The position numbers were made by a program, and so were the translations under genes. Source: Metabacillus niabensis (lineage in GTDB: Bacteria > Bacillota > Bacilli > Bacillales > Bacillaceae). From it: a stretch of 64,000 nt of DNA. The notes beneath the pieces are model-generated. The model was not told where the DNA came from and ran no database searches. It was given only the letters and a program-made list of their open reading frames with translations. This document shows, one piece after another, positions 25,931-35,227 of the stretch. Each line of letters starts with the position of its first letter. Within the stretch, counting starts at the first letter, position 1. The stretch spans positions 62,001 through 126,000 of the forward strand of contig NZ_JAIVLH010000010.1 in the NCBI RefSeq assembly GCF_020524345.1. The letters run 5' to 3'.

Positions 25931-26152
25931 TTAAGAAGACATCTTAACCTTTTTCTTTGTAGTGGCCCATTTACCTCTTGTTGGGCTGTGAACCAAATCG
26001 TTATATGCTAACACATTTAAGTCCCGCTGTATTGTTCTGGGTGTAATTCCAAATTCATCAACGAGTTGCTGTGTCGTCACAGTTCCCCGCTCATTTATAA
26101 ACATGTAGACTGATTTAATTCTGGTTAGCATACGGTTTGTTGAAGGTTTCAA
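25931..26152 (-). CDS. ytzE: DeoR-type HTH protein YtzE
   Basis: This 73-aa protein is almost only a DeoR-family winged helix (TTQQLVDEFGITPRTIQRDLNVL at about 28-50), with no ligand-binding domain. It matches B. subtilis YtzE (MKPSTNRMLTRIKSVYMF...). I start at the TTG at 26152 with AAGGAG 7 nt upstream; the frame is open further back without a ribosome binding site. Likely a DNA-binding regulator, target unknown. It is divergent from the ythPQ transporter genes, which are candidates for its control by position only. Confidence 0.85.
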   Translation of the reverse strand: MKPSTNRMLTRIKSVYMFINERGTVTTQQLVDEFGITPRTIQRDLNVLAYNDLVHSPTRGKWATTKKKVKMSS

Positions 26153-26483
26153 AAAACCACTCCTTATCGTTTGATCGCACTGGCTATGCCTACTACAACC
26201 TTTCGATGACTGCAACTTCAGATGTCACTTCATACATATTTAGTTTTTGCGGTTAAACGTTACAACAATATTTTACACGATTTCGACAGAAATAATCCAT
26301 AGAAAAGATTCAATTTACACAATATTTACATATTAGTATGTTGAAAAGCTTGCACGCGCGTACTTAACACACTAAATCTATATGATTATTGTTCTGAATA
26401 GTATGACAATAAAATGAAAAAACTTCAAGTTTTTTGAATCCTTTTTATGTCATTTTCGTATATAAATTAAGGAGGAAAAGCAG
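26153..26483. other. Divergent ytzE-ythP intergenic region
   Basis: No gene is visible. A perfect 9-bp inverted repeat AAAAAACTT (26417-26425) / AAGTTTTTT (26427-26435) with a single central base lies about 50 nt before ythP. It could be an operator or a weak hairpin. No convincing promoter pair was found for either gene. Confidence 0.4.
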
Positions 26484-27188
26484 ATGAGTATCTTGACTGT
26501 GAAGATTGAAGAAGCTGGTTATGACGAAAAGGCACCGGTGATTAAAGATATTGAATTTATCCTTAACAATGGTGAAATGATTGGACTAATCGGACCAAAT
26601 GGTGCTGGAAAGAGTACAACCATTAAGACATTACTAGGTGTTATGGAATATGTAAAAGGGACAGTAACAAAGCAAGAGCAAAGCGTATATGCTTATATAC
26701 CGGAAAAACCGATTTTTTATGATCATTTGACATTATGGGAACATCTTGATTTAATCGCTTCTATCAATAAGATAGATGATGATGTATTAAATGAACGTGC
26801 TCATACATATTTGAAAACATTTAAAATGGAAAAGGTAAAACATGAGATGCCTGCTACTTTTTCTAAAGGGATGCAGCAGAAAGTAATGATCATCCAAGCA
26901 TTGATTCTAAGGCCTGATTTTTATATTGTAGATGAACCTTTTATCGGCCTTGATCCAAGTGCGATTAAGAAGTTTTTAATGATTATAGAAGAAGAAAGAA
27001 AACGAGGTGCAGGTGTATTAATGTGTACACATGTTCTTGATACGGCTGAAAAAATTTGTGATCGTTTTTTGCTTGTATCAGAAGGGAAAATTGTTGCTAG
27101 AGGGACTGTTGAAGATATAAGAGAAAAGACAGGTTTAGAGAATGGATCATTATTAGATTGCTTTTATCAAATCGAAGAAGGTCTTTAA
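26484..27188 (+). CDS. ythP: ABC transporter ATPase YthP (EcsA-like)
   Basis: This 234-aa ATP-binding subunit has Walker A GPNGAGKSTT (about 37-46), the signature TFSKGMQQKV (about 130-139), Walker B FYIVDEPFIGLD (about 151-162) and the switch histidine in THVLDTAEKICD. It resembles EcsA-type subunits. It is coupled to the permease gene that starts 1 nt after its stop codon. AAGGAGG is 7-8 nt upstream of the ATG. The exporter's cargo is unknown. Confidence 0.92.
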   Translation: MSILTVKIEEAGYDEKAPVIKDIEFILNNGEMIGLIGPNGAGKSTTIKTLLGVMEYVKGTVTKQEQSVYAYIPEKPIFYDHLTLWEHLDLIASINKIDDDVLNERAHTYLKTFKMEKVKHEMPATFSKGMQQKVMIIQALILRPDFYIVDEPFIGLDPSAIKKFLMIIEEERKRGAGVLMCTHVLDTAEKICDRFLLVSEGKIVARGTVEDIREKTGLENGSLLDCFYQIEEGL

Positions 27189-27189
27189 G

Positions 27190-28350
27190 ATGAGCGGTGT
27201 CAAGTTATGGTGGTTACGTGCCAAGCGAGATGGGCTTTATCAATTAAATATTTTAAGGTCTGTTTTCGACTGGACCGTCATTGTATATCTATTCATTCCG
27301 GCGTTAATACTAGCTGGAATTGCCTATAAATCCTGGTGGGTTTCCATGCCGAGTTGGCTTTCTCCTTTTCCATACGAGCTATTTTTTCTGATTTGTTTTC
27401 TCTTTAGCTGGCAAGGGGGAATTCGAACGTTTATGGAAGAGGCAGATCAACTTGCTCTCCTTCAGTTTCCTAAAATCATTTATACAATAAGATATATAGG
27501 TGTAATTTATTCGTGGGGCTTGCTTATAGGAAAATGGATAATGATCTCTTTATGGTTATATCCTTTACTTAATCATTTCCCGGAGTTAGATGCAGTTCAT
27601 TTTTATTTATACGTGATATTCTTTTTATGTTTAAACGTACTTCTTACAACATATAAACAAATCATTCATCGTTATGGATTTTTGAAAAGAATTCTTATCC
27701 ATTGCATCGTTTTTAGCTTGATTTCTGTATTGGTCTATTTCACTATATACAACCCATTAAACTGGTCAATCACCATTATTTCATTTATTTTTATTATATA
27801 TGCCATATGGCAAGTGAAAACCTATCAATCTCAACTAGGAACTTTCTATGCTGATGTTGAGAAAGAACAGCGAATTAAGGTTAAATATATCTCCTTATTT
27901 TTTGCTATTAACCCTGAAGTTTATATGCCAAAAATAAAGAAACAGAAGAAACGTTCTTGGGTATTATGGAGAAATTCTGCTAGAATACTTCAGGAGCGTT
28001 CACCGGAAAATGGCGTTACTGAGCTTTTTATAAAAGCTTTCCTACGTGATAAATCGAATATATTTAGTTATCTGCAATTTCTCTCTGTTACAACAGTAAT
28101 TATTTTTTCTGTACCAATTTGGTTTAAATGGCTGGTATTTATCGCATTTTTCTTTTTCTTTAGTATGTGGATTGGGATGTTATTTCAAGAATTAGTAAAA
28201 CAAAATCCATACCTGTCAATTGATTATGGCAAAGCAGATTATATGTTTAAAGCTAAGAAAAAATGTGAAAATCGATTCGTCTATCCCGCTTTGGTTGTTG
28301 TGTTTCTTGTAACATGCTTATCTACCACCATTTCCATTATGTTTTTCTAG
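27190..28350 (+). CDS. ythQ: EcsB-family ABC permease YthQ
   Basis: This 386-aa membrane protein has about eight to ten hydrophobic segments and the EcsB-type ordering: a hydrophobic N-terminal half, a basic loop near 255-290 (KIKKQKKRSWVLWRN), then further segments. It starts 1 nt after ythP and forms its transporter partner. No clear terminator is seen before mapB. Assignment as YthQ is by gene order and EcsB-like composition. Confidence 0.85.
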   Translation: MSGVKLWWLRAKRDGLYQLNILRSVFDWTVIVYLFIPALILAGIAYKSWWVSMPSWLSPFPYELFFLICFLFSWQGGIRTFMEEADQLALLQFPKIIYTIRYIGVIYSWGLLIGKWIMISLWLYPLLNHFPELDAVHFYLYVIFFLCLNVLLTTYKQIIHRYGFLKRILIHCIVFSLISVLVYFTIYNPLNWSITIISFIFIIYAIWQVKTYQSQLGTFYADVEKEQRIKVKYISLFFAINPEVYMPKIKKQKKRSWVLWRNSARILQERSPENGVTELFIKAFLRDKSNIFSYLQFLSVTTVIIFSVPIWFKWLVFIAFFFFFSMWIGMLFQELVKQNPYLSIDYGKADYMFKAKKKCENRFVYPALVVVFLVTCLSTTISIMFF

Positions 28351-28482
28351 TCTCTTTCTTCGTAATTGTCATCAAGGTGTGCTAGGCTATAATTCTATAG
28401 ACAAAAAGTTTATTTGTTTACATACTAAATAGTATATATTTGTATACAATGTAAGGAATGGAACTATCGGAGGGAATATGTA

Positions 28483-29229
28483 TTGATTATTTTAAAGAGT
28501 AAACGTGAAATTGAACTAATGCATAAAGCTGGTCAGCTATTAGCAGATTGTCACAAAGAAATTGCGAAGTTGATAAAGCCGGGTATAACAACGTTGGAAA
28601 TCGATGTTTTTGTTGAAAACTACTTAAACAAGCATGGAGCCACTCCAGAGCAAAAAGGGTACAAAGGTTATGAATATGCAACATGTGCATCCATAAACGA
28701 TGAAATATGTCATGGCTTTCCGAGAAAAACTCCTTTAAAGAGCGGAGATATTGTGACCATTGATATGGTTGTTAATCTTAACGGTGCACTGGCAGACTCT
28801 GCATGGTCATATGCAGTTGGCGACATATCGCCTGAAGCAAAGAGGCTACTGCTAGTAACAGAAGAAGCTTTAAGTAAAGGGATCGAACAATCCGTTATAG
28901 GAAATCGCCTGGGTGATATTGGATATGCGATTCAATCGTTCGTTGAAGCAGAAGGTTTTTCGGTTGTAAGAGACTTTACCGGTCATGGAATTGGAAGAAC
29001 TATTCACGAACCGCCAACAATCCTCCACTATGGAGACGCTAATAAAGGGCAAAGGCTTAAAGAAGGTATGGTCATAACAATAGAACCAATGGTAAACATC
29101 GGAGCATGGAAATCCAAGATGGACAGTAACGGCTGGACTGCGAGAACAATAGATGGAAAACTCTCTGCACAATATGAGCATACAATTGCGATTACGAAAG
29201 AAGGACCATTTATTTTAACAAAACAGTAA
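28483..29229 (+). CDS. Type I methionine aminopeptidase
   Basis: This 248-aa metalloprotease removes the initiator methionine from nascent proteins. The two-metal site is visible: Asp in VTIDMVVNLNGALADSAW (both Asp ligands), His in FTGHGIGRTIHEPP, Glu in ITIEPMVN and Glu in YEHTIAIT. It starts at a TTG, 8 nt after GGAGGG. The length is that of a secondary MapB/YflG-type enzyme, since the principal Map usually lies in the ribosomal protein cluster. A terminator and a family B repeat follow. Confidence 0.92.
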   Translation: MIILKSKREIELMHKAGQLLADCHKEIAKLIKPGITTLEIDVFVENYLNKHGATPEQKGYKGYEYATCASINDEICHGFPRKTPLKSGDIVTIDMVVNLNGALADSAWSYAVGDISPEAKRLLLVTEEALSKGIEQSVIGNRLGDIGYAIQSFVEAEGFSVVRDFTGHGIGRTIHEPPTILHYGDANKGQRLKEGMVITIEPMVNIGAWKSKMDSNGWTARTIDGKLSAQYEHTIAITKEGPFILTKQ

Positions 29230-29246
29230 TTTTTTCTAAAAAGGAA

Positions 29247-29284
29247 AGGGCCAGATCGGATAATACGATCTGGCCCTAATTTTA
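29247..29284 (+). terminator. Methionine aminopeptidase terminator
   Basis: GGGCCAGATCG/CGATCTGGCCC, an 11-bp perfect stem with loop GATAATA; the tail TAATTTTA is only moderately T-rich. Confidence 0.75.
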
Positions 29285-29377
29285 TACTTTAAGAAAGTTT
29301 ACCTGTATTAGAGGGATTAAAGTCTAAGAAAAGACATCGACTTCCGCCACTCTTGGTGGAAAGTCGTGTTTTTCTAA
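29281..29377. repeat. Family B two-hairpin repeat, copy 2
   Basis: The first half TTTATACTTTAAGAAAGTTTA and the second half from AAGAAAAGACATCGACTTCC to GTGTTTTTCTAA are nearly identical to copy 1 at 7176-7268. Differences in the second hairpin (GGCGG to GGTGG, AAATCG to AAGTCG) keep it paired. It ends 4 nt before the pbuO stop codon and probably serves as its terminator on the reverse strand. Confidence 0.85.
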
Positions 29378-29381
29378 CTTC

Positions 29382-30686
29382 TTAATGTCCCCCAATAAAA
29401 GCGAGTTGGATAAAAAATAAAACCGCAAAGATATAGACAAATATATGAACTTCTTTCCATTTTCCTTTAGCTATTTTCATTAAAGGATATGAAATGAATC
29501 CAAGGGCAATACCTGTTGCAATACTGGAAGTCAGCGGCATGCTTAATACGACCAGGAATGCAGGAAATGCTTCATCAAGCTCTTTCCAATTGATTTCTGA
29601 GATTGCTCCCATCATTAAGCTCCCAACAATGATTAAAGCAGGGGCTGTAATAGCCGAGAGATTAGACACAGCTCCAATTAAAGGGCTAAAGAAAAGGGTA
29701 AGTCCAAACAAGATGGATACTGTTAAGGTTGTTAAACCAGTACGACCTCCTGCTGCAACTCCTGAAGATGATTCAATATACGCGCTAGTAGGGCTTGTTC
29801 CGAACATAGCTCCAACTGTAGTGGCAGCTGAATCAGCTAAAAGAGCGGTTCTTGCACGAGGAAGCTCATTCCCCTTCATTAAACCGGCTTGTTGGGCCAC
29901 CCCAATCATTGTCCCTGTCGTATCAAATATTGTTACGAGTAAGAAAGAAAAAACAACAGCATATAAACCATGTGAGATCACATCTGTTAAAGCTGTAAAA
30001 GGATTTGTGACAATAAGTCCTTCCGGTAAGCTAGGGAATGAGACAAAGCCTTGTTCAAAGGAAAGCTGGCCGGTAAAGAAAGCAATGACTGCTGTGATGA
30101 CCATACCAATAAACAATGCTCCATGAACATTTAAACTCATCAAGACTAATGTAACAGCAAGTCCGATTAAAGCTAAAACAACAGGCGGTGAGTGTAGGTC
30201 TCCTAATGCAACTAAATTGTTAGGATCTGACGTAACAATACCAGTTAAACGCAGTCCGATAAAGGCAATAAAAAGACCGATACCAGCTGTAATTCCGTGT
30301 TTTAAATTACTAGGGATTGCTTCAATCAGTTTTTTGCGAAATGGTGTTAAAGACAAGATGACAAAGATAATACCTGCCACAAAAACAGCTGAAAATGCAG
30401 TCGTGTATGTAATGTTTTCATTAGCACCTACGACAGAATAAGCAAAGTATGCATTTAATCCCATTCCGGGAGCAATAGCGATTGGGTAATTTGCAGATAA
30501 GGCCATCCATAAAGTTCCGACAATCGTTGCAATAATTGTTGCTGTAAAGACTTGGTCAAAAGGAACTCCGGCATCTGCCAATACAATCGGGTTGACAACA
30601 ACAATATAAACCATTGTTAAAAAAGTAGTAATTCCTGCAATAATCTCAGTTCGTGCGTTCGTTTTGTTTTCTGATAACTTAAACAT
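29382..30686 (-). CDS. pbuO: NCS2-family purine permease (guanine/hypoxanthine)
   Basis: This 434-aa AzgA-type membrane transporter has about twelve to fourteen segments. Family motifs include the N-terminal TEIIAGITTFLTMVYIVVVNP, ANYPIAIAPGMGLNAYFAY, GTSPTSAYIESSSGVAAGGRTGLT and the FDTTGTM stretch. It imports guanine or hypoxanthine by proton symport. Position matches B. subtilis pbuO (ytiP); the paralogue pbuG is similar, so substrate preference is uncertain. The ATG at 30686 follows GGAGG by 5 nt; the frame extends to 30710 with no ribosome binding site. I saw no purine riboswitch upstream. Confidence 0.88.
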   Translation of the reverse strand: MFKLSENKTNARTEIIAGITTFLTMVYIVVVNPIVLADAGVPFDQVFTATIIATIVGTLWMALSANYPIAIAPGMGLNAYFAYSVVGANENITYTTAFSAVFVAGIIFVILSLTPFRKKLIEAIPSNLKHGITAGIGLFIAFIGLRLTGIVTSDPNNLVALGDLHSPPVVLALIGLAVTLVLMSLNVHGALFIGMVITAVIAFFTGQLSFEQGFVSFPSLPEGLIVTNPFTALTDVISHGLYAVVFSFLLVTIFDTTGTMIGVAQQAGLMKGNELPRARTALLADSAATTVGAMFGTSPTSAYIESSSGVAAGGRTGLTTLTVSILFGLTLFFSPLIGAVSNLSAITAPALIIVGSLMMGAISEINWKELDEAFPAFLVVLSMPLTSSIATGIALGFISYPLMKIAKGKWKEVHIFVYIFAVLFFIQLAFIGGH

Positions 30687-30900
30687 ATGTACCTCCGGGT
30701 TTACGAACATTTTTCAAAACATCTTATATATTATTCGTTTTTTGTCTATATTGCAATAGTTTTCTCTTCTTTTTGCATTTCTATGATATTTAAGTGAAAA
30801 TAGATAGAAACTACTGATGAGATGGTTTTATTCACCTAGGAGTGTACACACATGTTAGTATGTTAGTAGAACATTTATATAATTTGCAGGAGGTTTACAA

Positions 30901-32298
30901 ATGGATTGGAAGAAAGAAGTAGAAAAACGAAAAGATGATCTCATAAAAGATACACAAGCATTTCTGAGAATAAAAAGCGTACTTGAAGAAGAAACAAAAT
31001 CAGCAGAAGCTCCATTTGGTGATGGAATTAACGAAGCTTTCTTGCATTTGCTCGAACTTGGTGAAGCATCAGGATTCACAGTGAAGAATGTGGATGGATA
31101 TGCTGGGCATATTGAATTATCAGGTACTTCAGAAGAAATTGTCGGGATATTATGTCATGTAGATGTAGTACCTGAAGGAGATGGATGGACAAGTGATCCA
31201 TATCAGGCAGAAATCCGTGACGGTAAAATTTTTGCAAGAGGAGCAATGGATGATAAAGGACCGACAATAGCAGCCTTCTATGCAATGAAAATAGTGAAGG
31301 AACTTAACTTACCATTAACGAAGAATGTCCGTATGATTATTGGAACAGATGAAGAAAGTGAATGGCGTTGTGTTGATCATTATTTTAAACATGAAAAAAT
31401 GCCTGAGCTTGGATTTGCCCCTGATGCAGACTTCCCTATAATCCACGCTGAAAAGGGTATTATTGATTTAACAATAAAACAACAACAAGTTGAAACAGAA
31501 CAGCGAACTGAATTAACTCTGGGATCTTTTCAGTCCGGAAGAAGATATAATATGGTTCCTGATTATGCGGAAGCAGTATTAAAAGGGAAAGAGAATTTGG
31601 CGAAGGTTGAAACGTTATTTGCCGAATTTCTAAGAGACAATGAAGTGAAAGGGCAACATCATCTTGAAGTTGACTCATTGAAACTTTCAGTTGAAGGTGT
31701 TTCTGCTCATGCAATGGAACCGAATAATGGGAAAAACGCAGGAATTATATTAGCAGCATTTTTACATAAGTTAGAACTTAATCAAAATGCACATCATTTT
31801 GTGAACACGATTATGGATAAATTTGAAGGTGACACTCGAGGAAACAAACTAAACATAGCGTTTAAAGATGAGATTAGTGGAGAGCTAACGTTAAATGTTG
31901 GAATCATCTCTTATCAGGAAGAAAGACTTGGACAAATCGGAATTAATATTCGTTATCCGGTAACAGGTAATTCTGAACAAATAAAAGTAAAAATGTCACA
32001 GATAAATGGTTTTGAGCTGCAGTCATTTGATGATTCTAAGCCTCATCATGTTGAAAAAAATCATCCACTCATCCAATCTCTCCAAAAAGTATATGAAGAG
32101 CAAACAGGTGATCACGCTGAATTAATTGCAATAGGCGGAGGAACATATGCAAGGTCATTAGAGGCAGGAGTTGCTTTTGGACCGTTATTCCCGGGACGAC
32201 CGGATGTCGCCCATCAAAAGGATGAATACATTGAAATTGAAGATCTTTTAAAAGCAACAGCGATTTATGCTCAAGCTATTTATGAATTAGCAAAATAA
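30901..32298 (+). CDS. pepV: Dipeptidase PepV
   Basis: This 465-aa M20 zinc peptidase cleaves dipeptides in the cytosol. Zinc-site segments are CHVDVVPEGDGW (His), GAMDDKGP (bridging Asp), IGTDEESEWRC (catalytic Glu pair), APDADFPIIHAEKG (Asp) and GGGTYARSL with the late His in DVAHQKDE. It matches the B. subtilis YtjP/PepV family in length. AGGAGG is 7 nt upstream of the ATG. A shared terminator separates it from the convergent ytkP gene. Confidence 0.93.
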   Translation: MDWKKEVEKRKDDLIKDTQAFLRIKSVLEEETKSAEAPFGDGINEAFLHLLELGEASGFTVKNVDGYAGHIELSGTSEEIVGILCHVDVVPEGDGWTSDPYQAEIRDGKIFARGAMDDKGPTIAAFYAMKIVKELNLPLTKNVRMIIGTDEESEWRCVDHYFKHEKMPELGFAPDADFPIIHAEKGIIDLTIKQQQVETEQRTELTLGSFQSGRRYNMVPDYAEAVLKGKENLAKVETLFAEFLRDNEVKGQHHLEVDSLKLSVEGVSAHAMEPNNGKNAGIILAAFLHKLELNQNAHHFVNTIMDKFEGDTRGNKLNIAFKDEISGELTLNVGIISYQEERLGQIGINIRYPVTGNSEQIKVKMSQINGFELQSFDDSKPHHVEKNHPLIQSLQKVYEEQTGDHAELIAIGGGTYARSLEAGVAFGPLFPGRPDVAHQKDEYIEIEDLLKATAIYAQAIYELAK

Positions 32299-32304
32299 CA
32301 GAAA

Positions 32305-32338
32305 GAAAAAAGATGATTTTACGATCATCTTTTTTCTT
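32305..32338. terminator. Bidirectional terminator, pepV/ytkP
   Basis: AAAAAAGATGAT/ATCATCTTTTTT stem with loop TTTACG, A run on one side and T run on the other. Confidence 0.85.
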
Positions 32339-32348
32339 GGAAATTTAA

Positions 32349-33275
32349 TTAAACAAACACATCACTGGATAAATAACGTTCGCCTGTATCACATGTAATA
32401 CAAACGACAACATCCTCAGGAGTTAAGCGCTTGGCAACCTCAATCGCTGCAAAGCAAGCTGCACCTGATGATGGACCGACTAATAAACCTTCCTCACTTG
32501 CCAGTCTTCTAGTGATATCGTATGCTTGTGTATCTTCAATTTTAAATATTTCATCATAAACCTGTTGATTTAAAATAGGCGGGATAAAACCGGGGCTTGT
32601 CCCAACTAATTTATGATTTCCGGGTTTTCCTCCAGAAAGGACCGGGGATCCTGCTGGTTCAACTACATGAACCGTTAAATTTTTATAATGTTCCTTTAGT
32701 GCTTCACCTGTGCCTGTAATCGTTCCGCCGGTTCCTGCTGTTGCAACAAATGCTGAAAGCGGCTTTCCAATCTCGTCCATTGCTTCTATAATTTCTCTTG
32801 CTGTTGTATATCTATGTGCATCTGGGTTAGCAGGGTTATCGAATTGCATCGGTATAAAAGAATTTGGTATTTCCTTTGCTAATTGTTCCGCTTTTTTAAT
32901 TGAACCGGGCATTCTTTCGGCGCCGGGTGTTAAGACAACCTCTGCTCCATAAGCTTTTAATAAATTAATTCTCTCCTTAGTCATTGTATCTGGCATGACA
33001 AGTATAGCTTTATATCCACGTGCTGCTGCGTTCATAGCAATTCCAATTCCTGTATTGCCACTGGTTGGTTCAATAATGGTTGAGTTAGGTTTTAATAACC
33101 CTTTACGTTCAGCCTCTACAATCATATTGAAAGCAGCCCGATCCTTTACACTTCCACTTGGATTGAAAAACTCCAACTTTAAATAAATGGATGCCCCTCC
33201 CTTTGGATTCACTTTATTTAATTTTACTAATGGGGTATTCCCTATAAGCTCAGACATATTTTGAACAACTTTCAC
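32349..33275 (-). CDS. ytkP: Cysteine synthase-type PLP enzyme YtkP
   Basis: This 308-aa protein of the O-acetylserine sulfhydrylase family would make cysteine from O-acetylserine and sulfide. The PLP lysine is in PSGSVKDRAAF (about residue 43 by this start), the phosphate loop is TSGNTGIG, and the second glycine loop is TAGTGGTITGTGEAL. It is a CysK paralogue that matches the position of B. subtilis ytkP. Two GTG starts are possible (33284 and 33275). I prefer 33275 because the other is only 2 nt from AAAGGA. No CymR or T-box signal was noticed upstream. Confidence 0.88.
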   Translation of the reverse strand: MKVVQNMSELIGNTPLVKLNKVNPKGGASIYLKLEFFNPSGSVKDRAAFNMIVEAERKGLLKPNSTIIEPTSGNTGIGIAMNAAARGYKAILVMPDTMTKERINLLKAYGAEVVLTPGAERMPGSIKKAEQLAKEIPNSFIPMQFDNPANPDAHRYTTAREIIEAMDEIGKPLSAFVATAGTGGTITGTGEALKEHYKNLTVHVVEPAGSPVLSGGKPGNHKLVGTSPGFIPPILNQQVYDEIFKIEDTQAYDITRRLASEEGLLVGPSSGAACFAAIEVAKRLTPEDVVVCITCDTGERYLSSDVFV

Positions 33276-33516
33276 GTCAATCACTTTCCTTTCGGTCGTA
33301 TCTAAGTTATGTGTTTGTGATTTAATGGTAAAGAGGATTGATAAAATTATAACGTAACTTAAAAAAATGTCACAATAGCTTATATGAAATGATTAAACTA
33401 TATCCTTTTAATAGGAGACATTGTGGGATAGAATAAAGAAATAAACTCAATCTGAATCGGTGGCAAATATGAAATCACAACCTTTCGTGCATAACGAATC
33501 TTCTTGGAGGGCTACA

Positions 33517-34083
33517 ATGAAGAAACATTATTTTCTCGCGGTACCTATTGAAGAAAAGCAAAGAATGATTCTTCTAAACTGGATACAAAATCATAAATCA
33601 TCTCTACCTTTCAAGTCATGGGTTCATCCTGAAGATTATCATATTACCCTTGCTTTTTTAGGAGATATTCAACAACATAGCAAATTAATCGAGTTAACAA
33701 AAAGTGTCAATGAAACATTGAAAAATGATTTTCAGTTTGAGATTTCGCTAAAGGGGATTGATGTTTTTGGTAAAGCAGAATCACCAAGAATCCTTTGGGC
33801 AAGTGTAGAGCATTCTGAATCACTAAATCATTTGCAAACAGTTATAGTAAAAGCATGTGAAGAAACAGGGTTTCAACTTGACCGTAAACCATTTCGTCCT
33901 CATATCACACTGGCTAGAAAATGGAATTCTGTCCATCCCTTTATAAAATTTGCAAGGTTGGACCAAGTGTTTAATGATCAACCATCCCCAAGCGTTGTAT
34001 CGTCGATTTATTTATATCAAACAAACCTTGATCAAATTCCTAAATATGAAGCAATTAATATCTTTCCTTTAGAACGGAAATAA
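33517..34083 (+). CDS. thpR: RNA 2',3'-cyclic phosphodiesterase (2H family)
   Basis: This 188-aa LigT/ThpR-type protein has two H-x-T-L motifs: HITLAFLGD (about 44-52) and HITLARKWN (about 130-138). It hydrolyses 2',3'-cyclic phosphate ends of RNA. Its position fits B. subtilis ytlP. I use the ATG at 33517 with GGAGGG 5 nt upstream, because the longer frame from 33460 lacks a ribosome binding site and adds 19 residues outside the fold. Confidence 0.88.
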   Translation: MKKHYFLAVPIEEKQRMILLNWIQNHKSSLPFKSWVHPEDYHITLAFLGDIQQHSKLIELTKSVNETLKNDFQFEISLKGIDVFGKAESPRILWASVEHSESLNHLQTVIVKACEETGFQLDRKPFRPHITLARKWNSVHPFIKFARLDQVFNDQPSPSVVSSIYLYQTNLDQIPKYEAINIFPLERK

Positions 34084-34122
34084 GTTATCCTTTAAACTGC
34101 TTTTTTTGGGGGAGAGAGGTAG

Positions 34123-34512
34123 ATGTTGAAATATGTTTATTTTATTCTACAAATGGCACTTTTATATTTAATCTTTTTTATAGGTGAATGGATTCAACTG
34201 ATTACCCACATGCCAATACCAGGAAGTATTATTGGAATGATCATATTGTTTTTAGCGCTAATCTTTAAGGTTATTAGACGGGAATGGATTTCTTTGGGAA
34301 GTAAATTTCTTTTAAACAATCTTCCACTTCTCTTTGTTCCTGCTACCGTAGGGATCATTGATTATCTTGAATTATTTAGTGGCTATGGATTCCTCAGCTT
34401 GCTCATCTCTTTTGTCAGTACAATGGTTGTTTTCATTGCTTCATCAATCATAAGTGAAAAGTTGTTGAATAATGAGAAGAGGCTCTTAAACAATAAGGAG
34501 TTACATTTATGA
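34123..34512 (+). CDS. lrgA: LrgA/CidA-type holin-like protein
   Basis: This 129-aa membrane protein has four hydrophobic segments of the CidA/LrgA family, with the signature ITHMPIPGSIIGMIILFLAL (about 25-44). Family members act with LrgB/CidB partners in murein hydrolase control or in pyruvate/overflow metabolite transport. It overlaps lrgB by 4 nt (ATGA). No LytSR-type two-component genes are adjacent, so control is not apparent here. I cannot separate LrgA from CidA by sequence alone. Confidence 0.85.
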   Translation: MLKYVYFILQMALLYLIFFIGEWIQLITHMPIPGSIIGMIILFLALIFKVIRREWISLGSKFLLNNLPLLFVPATVGIIDYLELFSGYGFLSLLISFVSTMVVFIASSIISEKLLNNEKRLLNNKELHL

Positions 34513-35198
34513 GTTTGATCATTAATGCTGTCGGATTTATTTTTCTAACAGTTCTCGTTTTTTTCTTAATGAAAAAATTTTACCAACGTTTTTCATATCC
34601 TGTTTTAGTTCCGATATTTACAACCAGTCTGCTCATTGTTTGCTTTTTATTGCTTTTTAATATTTCTTATCAAACATATATGAGCGGAGGAGAATGGATT
34701 GCAAAGCTTTTAGGACCTGCTGTAGTGGCATTAGCCATTCCATTATTTGATCACCGTGAGATGTTAAAAAAATATTTTTTTACTATCGTTTTCAGTGTTT
34801 GTATCGGGGCTATTATCGGCATTTCCAGTGGACTGGCATTAGGGGTTATTTTTCAATTAGATCAGAATCTGCTCCTTTCGATAGCACCAAAATCAGTTAC
34901 CACACCAATAGCAATGGATATTAGTGAGCTTAGTGGCGGAACGCCAACACTGACCGCAGTGTATGTGATGATAGCGGGGATTTCTGGTGCAATGTTTGGA
35001 CATTTTGGCATGAACCTCTTTAAAGTGAAACACCCAATAGCAAAAGGAATTGGATTTGGGACCGCATCACATGGGATCGGTACAGCAAAAGCTTTAGAAA
35101 TAGGTAGTTTGGAAGGAGCAATTAGCTCAATATCTATGACATTAAGTGCGATCATGACCAGCATCTTTTGTCCGATCATTATTTCTATTATTTTTTAG
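34509..35198 (+). CDS. lrgB: LrgB/CidB-type membrane protein
   Basis: This 229-aa protein has about six to seven membrane segments and the LrgB family core: LLGPAVVALAIPL (about 68-80), SVTTPIAMDISE (about 136-147), and GFGTASHGIGTAKALE (about 184-199). It is the partner of the upstream LrgA-like protein, and the two are translationally coupled. Its end overlaps the open frame of ytlQ, but ytlQ probably starts 29 nt after this stop. Confidence 0.88.
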   Translation: MSLIINAVGFIFLTVLVFFLMKKFYQRFSYPVLVPIFTTSLLIVCFLLLFNISYQTYMSGGEWIAKLLGPAVVALAIPLFDHREMLKKYFFTIVFSVCIGAIIGISSGLALGVIFQLDQNLLLSIAPKSVTTPIAMDISELSGGTPTLTAVYVMIAGISGAMFGHFGMNLFKVKHPIAKGIGFGTASHGIGTAKALEIGSLEGAISSISMTLSAIMTSIFCPIIISIIF

Positions 35199-35227
35199 GT
35201 CATGTCTTAAGAGGAGTTGGAAAGCAT

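Noticed and set aside
29494-30126. Long (210-codon) forward frame opposite pbuO
   Set aside because: It mirrors the low-complexity hydrophobic codons of the permease on the other strand and lacks any start signal.
30711-30900. Purine riboswitch upstream of pbuO
   Set aside because: The conserved purine-aptamer core is not present on the reverse strand.
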